Positions 6,279 through 10,987 of a DNA stretch of 10,987 nt are shown one piece after another. The notes beneath the pieces are model-generated. The model made no database searches. It worked only from the letters and a program-made list of their open reading frames with translations, and was not told the origin of the DNA. The DNA comes from Deltaproteobacteria bacterium (GTDB lineage Bacteria; Desulfobacterota; DSM-4660; Desulfatiglandales; Desulfatiglandaceae): positions 1 to 10,987 of the forward strand of contig JABGPV010000173.1 of assembly GCA_018644785.1 (NCBI GenBank). The letters are read 5' to 3'. Each line of letters starts with the position of its first letter. Position 1 is the stretch's first letter. The translations under genes and the position numbers were made by a program.

Positions 6279-6342
6279 GTTCCGGGTTCAACGTTCAGAG
6301 TTTGGTGCGGAAAACCAACTCTGAACCGTTGAACCTGTGAAC
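6279..6342 (+). repeat. Long imperfect inverted repeat between the binding-protein gene and livG
   Basis: The arms 6285-6302 and 6317-6335 are complementary over 18 pairs with a single extra C on the right. Inside, GGT (6304-6306) and ACC (6314-6316) extend the stem past a bulged T, leaving a 7-nt loop. Outside, GTTC (6279-6282) pairs with GAAC (6339-6342) across a small internal loop. On the left arm GTTC recurs every 7 nt (6279, 6286, 6293); on the right arm GAAC recurs every 8 nt (6323, 6331, 6339). No U-tract follows. The hairpin fills most of the 104-bp gap and could protect the upstream mRNA or lower downstream expression. Confidence 0.8.
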
Positions 6343-6368
6343 GGCCAAAATATTTGAGCGGCAGCTTT

Positions 6369-7160
6369 ATGGATTTTTTTAAAATTGAGGGGTTGGGCAT
6401 ATCATTCGGGGGCCTGGTGGCCCTCGAAAACATTAATTTCCAGGTTAAGAAAGGGTCCATTTTTGCCATCATCGGACCCAATGGCGCGGGAAAGACCACC
6501 CTTTTTAATTGCATCAACGGCATCTACAAGCCCGGTCGGGGCCGTATTGTTTTCAAGGACAGGGAGATCCAGGGAAAGAAGCCGGATCGTGTGGCCAAAC
6601 TGGGCATTGCCCGTACATTTCAGAATATCGAGCTTTTTAATCACATGAGCACCATGGACAACCTCATGGCGGGCCGCCACAATTTCATGAAGACAGGGCT
6701 TTTTCGAGGCTCTTTCATGTGGGGCCGCAGGTCTTTTGCCGGGCGCGAGGAAGTCTCTCACCGGCATAAGGTGGAAGAGATTATTGATCTGCTGGACCTG
6801 CAATCCGTGCGCAACAAATTTGTGGGCGGTCTTCCCTACGGCACCCAGAAACAGGTGGAATTGGGCCGGGCCCTGGCCCTGGAACCGGAACTGTTGCTGC
6901 TGGACGAACCCTGTGCGGGCATGAATTCTGAAGAAAAACAGGATATGATTTTCTGGGTCAAAGATATTCAGGATGAACTTGGCGTGACCATCCTGTTGAT
7001 TGAGCATGACATGAAGATGGTCATGGACATTTCAGAGCGCATCCTGGTCATCAACTTCGGGAAATCCATCATGGAGGGAAACCCCGAGGAAGTTCAAAAA
7101 AACCCGGAAGTCCTGAAAGCCTATCTGGGAGAGGACGAAGGCATTGCCGACGCTGCTTGA
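6369..7160 (+). CDS. livG: Branched-chain amino acid-type ABC transporter ATP-binding protein (LivG family)
   Basis: This 263-residue ATPase is one of the two nucleotide-binding subunits that drive import through LivHM on the cytoplasmic face. Visible motifs are Walker A GPNGAGKTT (36-44), the Q-loop in ARTFQNIELF (Gln85), the LivG-type signature LPYGTQKQVELGRAL (155-169, in place of the canonical LSGGQ), Walker B LLLLDEP (175-181, catalytic Glu180) and the H-loop His213 in IEHDMKMVM. The C-terminus EGNPEEVQKNPEVLKAYLG is the family's usual end. I start at ATG 6369, which gives a normal LivG N-terminus, although its Shine-Dalgarno is weak. A TTG at 6354 in the same frame is the alternative. 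A large hairpin ends about 27 nt upstream of the start. The 3' end overlaps livF by 17 nt. Confidence 0.95.
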   Translation: MDFFKIEGLGISFGGLVALENINFQVKKGSIFAIIGPNGAGKTTLFNCINGIYKPGRGRIVFKDREIQGKKPDRVAKLGIARTFQNIELFNHMSTMDNLMAGRHNFMKTGLFRGSFMWGRRSFAGREEVSHRHKVEEIIDLLDLQSVRNKFVGGLPYGTQKQVELGRALALEPELLLLDEPCAGMNSEEKQDMIFWVKDIQDELGVTILLIEHDMKMVMDISERILVINFGKSIMEGNPEEVQKNPEVLKAYLGEDEGIADAA

Positions 7161-7920
7161 GATCAAGAATATCGAAACGTTCTACGGCCTGATTTACGCC
7201 TTGAGGGGGGTTTCTCTCACGGTGGATGAGGGGACCGTCACCGCAATCCTGGGAAACAACGGTGCGGGTAAATCCACCATATTAAAGACCGCCATGGGTT
7301 TGCTGGATGACCAGCCGGATAAAGGGACCATTGAATTCTTGGGAAAGCGCATTGACGGAAAGGATGCGGAGGTCATCGTCCGCAGGGGGATCTCATACGT
7401 CCCCGAGGGCCGGGAAGTGTTTGAGGAGTTGACCGTTCGGGAGAACCTCATGATGGGGGCTTATACCCGTCGAGACCGTTCCGGCATCAAGAAAGACGTG
7501 GAACAGATTTTTGTCCATTTTCCGGTTTTGAAGGAGCGGCATGGTCAATGGGCGGGGACCCTGTCAGGAGGTGAGCAGCAGATGCTGGCCATGGGTCGGG
7601 CTTTGATGAATCGTCCGAAACTTCTGTTTCTGGATGAACCTTCCCTGGGACTTTCGCCCATACTGGTTCAGGAGATTTTCAAGATCATTCAAACCATCAA
7701 TAAGCAGGGCATGACCATCCTGCTGGTGGAGCAGAATGCCCGTATGGCCCTTTCCATATCCGACATGGGGCTGATCCTTGAAAACGGGCGGTTTGTCATG
7801 AAAGGCAAATCCCGGGAATTGATGGAAGATCGGGATGTGAAAGAATTCTACATGGGCATTCGCAGCGAGGAATCCGCCAAAGGTTTTCAGCGGTGGAAAC
7901 GGAAGAAACGATGGCGATAG
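7144..7920 (+). CDS. livF: Branched-chain amino acid-type ABC transporter ATP-binding protein (LivF family)
   Basis: This 258-residue protein is the second ATPase subunit of the importer. Motifs seen are Walker A GNNGAGKST (37-45), the LivF hallmark ISYVPEGREVFEELTVRENL (83-102), signature LSGGEQQ (140-146), Walker B LLFLDEP (160-166, Glu165) and VEQNAR (195-200), where LivF proteins normally carry Gln instead of the switch His. The start is a TTG within the end of livG, supported by GAGG 9 nt upstream and by the correct family N-terminus (LLEIKNIETFYG); no in-frame ATG or GTG gives a full first strand. The 17-nt overlap with livG implies translational coupling. The basic C-terminus (GFQRWKRKKRWR) is encoded by DNA that also holds the ribosome binding site and start of the acyl-CoA synthetase gene. 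Confidence 0.95.
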   Translation: MPTLLEIKNIETFYGLIYALRGVSLTVDEGTVTAILGNNGAGKSTILKTAMGLLDDQPDKGTIEFLGKRIDGKDAEVIVRRGISYVPEGREVFEELTVRENLMMGAYTRRDRSGIKKDVEQIFVHFPVLKERHGQWAGTLSGGEQQMLAMGRALMNRPKLLFLDEPSLGLSPILVQEIFKIIQTINKQGMTILLVEQNARMALSISDMGLILENGRFVMKGKSRELMEDRDVKEFYMGIRSEESAKGFQRWKRKKRWR

Positions 7921-9722
7921 AAACCGCACCCCTCATGTTTAAGGAGACCGCCCTGAAATTCGGCGACCGGGTGGCCATGCGCACCAAGGAGTATGGCCTC
8001 TGGCAGGATATTTCATGGAATGACTATTATGACCAGGCCAGATGTGTGGGGTCGGCGCTCATTGATATGGGGCTGGAACCGGGGGATTGCGTCTCCATCA
8101 TCGGTGACAACTGCTCGGAATGGGTGATTATTGACATGGGCGTTCAGTGCGCCCGGGGCACCGCTGTGGGGGTTTATTCCACCAATGCCTGGCCCCAGGT
8201 GGAGCATGTGATCGGCAATTCGGATTCCAAGTTTTTCTTTGTGGAAAATGAAGAACAACTGGATAAATGGCTTCAGTTTCGGGATAACGTGCCGCACCTG
8301 AAGAAGGTTATCGTGTGGGATCTGGAAGGGTTGCGCCATTTTGAAGACGAGATGGTCATGACCTACGAAGAGTTCCTTGAGATGGGGCGTAAGATCTCGG
8401 AAAAGGCGCCTGAGGCCTTTGAAACACGAATGGCACAGGTGGTACCGGAAGATGTTTCCATGCTCATTTATACCTCGGGCACCACCGGTCCTCCCAAGGG
8501 CGCCATGCTGACCCACCGGAACCTCATGTGGATGGGACAGGCCATTACCTCTGAAAACCCCATGAATGATGAAGATGAGGTCCTTTCCTTTCTGCCCCTT
8601 TGTCACGTTTTTGAGCAGCTGTTTTCCGTCATGGGGCATATTACCCACGGGTATACCGTTAATTTCATCGAGAATATGGAAACGGTGACCGACAATATGA
8701 TCGAGGTGTCCCCCACCGTAGGCTATGCGGTGCCCCGTATCTGGGAAAAGTATCTGTCGGCCGTTTATATCCGCATGTCCGATGCCACCTGGTTTAAGAA
8801 AATGGTTTTCGGACTGGCCCTCAAAACCGGTAAAAAGCGTGCTACTCTGATGATGAATTTTAAACCGGTTCCCGGCGCGTTGGCGTTTTTCTACAATCTT
8901 TCCCATTTTACGGTGTTCAGAAAGCTGAAAGAACGGTTGGGATTTGACCGTATGCGGATCGCCTATTCGGGTGCCGCGCCCATTTCACCGGATGTCCTCC
9001 ATTTTTTCCAGTCTATTGGTGTGAACCTGGTGGAAGGGTATGGTCAGACGGAGGGGACCGGGGTGACCTGTGTGTCGCGGGTTGGGAAAGTCAAATTCGG
9101 CACCGTGGGCCCCCCCATTACGGGAACCCAAATCAAGATTGCCGACGACGGTGAGATCCTGGTCAAATCCCCCAGCGTTTTCAAGGGATACTACAAAAAC
9201 CCGAAATCCACGGCGGAAACCATTCAAGACGGTTGGCTTTATTCCGGCGATGTGGGGGAGATTGATGAAGACGGTTATCTCAAGATCACCGATCGGAAAA
9301 AGGACATTATCGTAACGGCGGGCGGCAAGAACATCACGCCCCAGTACATTGAAAATAAATTGAAGTTCAGTCCTTATATCAACGATGCGGTGGTTATCGG
9401 GGATCAGCGGAAGTTCATTTCATCGCTCATTATGATTGATGAGGACAACGTGGTGAAATTCGCCCAGGACAACAAAGTCCAGTTTTCCACTTACAAGGAC
9501 CTGACCCAAAGCCCGGAAATCAACAAGTTGATCCAAAAAGAAGTCTCTGAAGTGAATGAAACGCTGGCCCGCGTTGAGCAGATCAAGAAATTTACCATCC
9601 TCCCCAAGAAACTCTACGAAGAAGACGGGGAAGTCACCCCCACCATGAAGGTCAAACGGAGCTACGTCAATGAGGCCTTCGAGGATCTTATCGAGTCCAT
9701 GTACAAACGAAAAAAAGTCTAA
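7911..9722 (+). CDS. AMP-forming long-chain acyl-CoA synthetase (ACSL/FadD15-like)
   Basis: This 603-residue enzyme belongs to the ANL adenylate-forming superfamily and should convert a carboxylic acid, ATP and CoA to acyl-CoA, AMP and PPi in the cytoplasm. Motifs in order are the phosphate-binding YTSGTTGPPKG (187-197), a long insert typical of long-chain synthetases, GYGQTEGTG (376-384), YSGDVGEIDEDGYLKITDRK with Asp447 and Arg462, the hinge and C-terminal motif AGGKNITPQYIE, and TPTMKVKR near the end with Lys580 as the likely adenylation lysine. All key residues are present. Length and the GGKNITPQ motif favour the long-chain or ACSBG-type group over acetyl- or phenylacetyl-CoA ligases, but chain length is not proven. 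ATG 7911 is preceded by GGAAG 5 nt upstream and overlaps the livF stop by 10 nt; a GTG at 7893 is a less likely start. The overlap ties synthesis of this enzyme to the transporter. Confidence 0.93.
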   Translation: MAIETAPLMFKETALKFGDRVAMRTKEYGLWQDISWNDYYDQARCVGSALIDMGLEPGDCVSIIGDNCSEWVIIDMGVQCARGTAVGVYSTNAWPQVEHVIGNSDSKFFFVENEEQLDKWLQFRDNVPHLKKVIVWDLEGLRHFEDEMVMTYEEFLEMGRKISEKAPEAFETRMAQVVPEDVSMLIYTSGTTGPPKGAMLTHRNLMWMGQAITSENPMNDEDEVLSFLPLCHVFEQLFSVMGHITHGYTVNFIENMETVTDNMIEVSPTVGYAVPRIWEKYLSAVYIRMSDATWFKKMVFGLALKTGKKRATLMMNFKPVPGALAFFYNLSHFTVFRKLKERLGFDRMRIAYSGAAPISPDVLHFFQSIGVNLVEGYGQTEGTGVTCVSRVGKVKFGTVGPPITGTQIKIADDGEILVKSPSVFKGYYKNPKSTAETIQDGWLYSGDVGEIDEDGYLKITDRKKDIIVTAGGKNITPQYIENKLKFSPYINDAVVIGDQRKFISSLIMIDEDNVVKFAQDNKVQFSTYKDLTQSPEINKLIQKEVSEVNETLARVEQIKKFTILPKKLYEEDGEVTPTMKVKRSYVNEAFEDLIESMYKRKKV

Positions 9723-9873
9723 CCAAAAGCGAAAACCGTGGTTCTCCAAAGAGGGATAAATTTCAGGGTGTCTATTCTACGGAATCTACAACTATCTCAC
9801 CAAACTTTCTTATGCGGATATTGCTTGGATTAACGTCTCACGTGCCCTTTACAATTATCGATTTAAGGTGCCC
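9723..9873. other. Spacer between the synthetase and sensor-kinase genes; weak promoter only
   Basis: This 151-bp AT-rich spacer holds no clear terminator. TACAAT at 9850-9855 is a good -10, but the only upstream candidate, TTGGAT at 9825-9830, is weak and 19 bp away. AAGGTG at 9865-9870 serves as the ribosome binding site of the next gene. Confidence 0.35.
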
Positions 9874-10987
9874 ATGCCTGATATCAAACAAGAAATCCTG
9901 GTTGTAGATGACGAACCTTCCGGGGTTGAGGCCGTAGCAGATTTTTTGAGTATGGAGGGATACCAGCCATTAGTCTGCACCCACCCCCAAGAGGTCTTGG
10001 CTTCTTTTGAAAAAGGCCGTTTTAGTCTGGGATTCGTGGACATCAATCTCCCGGACATGAGCGGGCTGGCGCTGGCATCAAAACTGAAGGAAATCGATCC
10101 GCGTATTGAAATTGTCTTTATGACCGGGTATGGCACATTCGATAATGCCGTGGAAGCCATAAAAATCGGCGCCTATGACTACCTTCGGAAACCCTTTGGG
10201 ATTAATGAGCTAAGCCTTTGTCTGAGGCGGTTTCAAGAACGACAGGCCCTCACAGAACGTCTTGAACATTCAGAACGACGGTATTTTAGCCTGGTTCAAA
10301 GTATCCCTACGATCATTTTTGTCATTCATGATGACCTCCGCTTGGATTTTATTAACAGTGCCTCAGAACCCATATTAGGCTATACACCGGAAGAGGCCAT
10401 GGCTGATGTCAATTGGCTAATGAAAATAATCCATGCGGAAGACCGAGCGCGCGTGAGAGGTTTACTCTCTTCGGCTTTTAAGTCCAAGAATTCAAGGTTC
10501 TCGACCGAGTGCCGCCTGACTCATAAAGAAGGTCATATCATTCACGCCATGATAAAATCCATTCCTCACAAAACTGAATTTCAAGGGCTGCAGGGGCTTA
10601 TAGTCGATATCTCGGATCGCATTTTTTTAGAACGGGCAAGGTTACAAGATGAAAATGTGAGGATTCTTGGCGCTATTTCCGAGGAGGTTGCGCACGAAAT
10701 CCGCAACCCATTAGTTTCCATAGGGGGTTTTGCCAAAAGACTTAAAAGGAAGTTTCCTGATTTGCCGGAGGGAGACATTATTCTGAGAGAGTCCCAGCGG
10801 CTTGAAAAGATACTCCAGCGAATAATGGAATACCTGAGGCCAATGGAGTTCACCTGTGAGGATTGTTTAGCGAACAACGTCCTAACGGAGTGTCTCGAAC
10901 TTCTTGGTTCCGATATGGGGCATAGGGGTATAAAAGGTCGACTCAATTTAGACTCATCCCTATCACCTGTTTACGTAGATAAAGACA
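9874..10987 (+). CDS. Receiver-PAS-histidine kinase signalling protein (runs off the right edge)
   Basis: The 371 visible codons encode a cytoplasmic two-component protein with its receiver at the N-terminus. The receiver (about residues 6-122) has the acidic pair Asp12/Asp13, phospho-acceptor Asp56 in GFVDINLPDMSG, Thr84 in MTGYGT and Lys106 in YLRKPF, so it should be phosphorylatable; it most resembles NtrC-class receivers. A PAS domain follows (about 133-250) with INSASEPILGYTPEE and an 'ECRLTHKEG' strand. The HisKA domain begins near 262 with the H-box SEEVAHEIRNPLVSIGGFAK and phospho-acceptor His274. The window stops just before the N-box (VYVDKD), so the ATPase domain is not seen. There are no membrane segments or signal peptide. 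ATG 9874 has AAGGTG upstream; GTG 9868 is an alternative. Base composition is lower in GC than the liv operon. The partner regulator and signal are unknown. Confidence 0.93.
   Translation, partial: MPDIKQEILVVDDEPSGVEAVADFLSMEGYQPLVCTHPQEVLASFEKGRFSLGFVDINLPDMSGLALASKLKEIDPRIEIVFMTGYGTFDNAVEAIKIGAYDYLRKPFGINELSLCLRRFQERQALTERLEHSERRYFSLVQSIPTIIFVIHDDLRLDFINSASEPILGYTPEEAMADVNWLMKIIHAEDRARVRGLLSSAFKSKNSRFSTECRLTHKEGHIIHAMIKSIPHKTEFQGLQGLIVDISDRIFLERARLQDENVRILGAISEEVAHEIRNPLVSIGGFAKRLKRKFPDLPEGDIILRESQRLEKILQRIMEYLRPMEFTCEDCLANNVLTECLELLGSDMGHRGIKGRLNLDSSLSPVYVDKD

Noticed and set aside
5458..6291. Open frame of 277 codons antisense to the binding-protein gene
   Set aside because: The opposite strand encodes a complete, conserved binding protein with signal peptide; the antisense translation has no recognisable domain or ribosome binding site.
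8013..8906. Open frame of 297 codons antisense to the acyl-CoA synthetase gene
   Set aside because: It overlaps well-conserved adenylation motifs on the other strand and shows His/Gly-rich shadow composition.
9760..9873. In-frame open extension of 38 codons upstream of the receiver-kinase start
   Set aside because: It contains no ATG, GTG or TTG before GTG 9868, and the receiver domain begins normally right after ATG 9874.

Overview
The window looks like a chromosomal segment of a deltaproteobacterial (Desulfobacterota, Desulfobacteraceae-like) genome. This is an inference from gene content and protein style: a Liv-type ABC transporter joined to a long-chain acyl-CoA synthetase, an Fe-dependent alcohol dehydrogenase, an orphan receiver-PAS-kinase protein, and degenerate 7-nt-period repeats in the intergenic spacers. 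No rRNA, tRNA, CRISPR array, insertion sequence or phage gene was seen.

Left part, minus strand (1-2378): an SCP2-like putative lipid-binding protein gene (2378-1791) is followed 11 bp later by an iron-containing alcohol dehydrogenase gene (1779-604). After a 122-bp spacer carrying a heptamer repeat comes a patatin-like phospholipase gene (481 to beyond the left edge, TTG start). All three products fit lipid or alcohol metabolism.

Middle, plus strand (2566-9722): from a good sigma-70-type promoter in the divergent spacer runs a compact operon: a DUF1992 (DnaJC28-conserved-domain) gene, livM, livH, a periplasmic substrate-binding protein gene, livG, livF and an AMP-forming long-chain acyl-CoA synthetase. 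Gaps are 27, 56, 57 and 104 bp, then overlaps of 17 and 10 bp. The gene for the binding protein has a stem-loop on each side, a plausible device for setting its expression apart from the membrane and ATPase genes. The terminal synthetase is physically coupled to livF, so the transported substrate may be a carboxylic acid that is activated to its CoA thioester on entry, rather than (or as well as) an amino acid.

Right part, plus strand (9874 to the right edge): a gene of visibly lower GC encodes an NtrC-type receiver domain followed by PAS and HisKA domains. The window ends just before the ATPase domain. No completely new system is evident. The points most worth checking are the transporter-synthetase coupling, the lipid theme across both divergent operons, and the 7-nt-period repeats and hairpins in three separate spacers.
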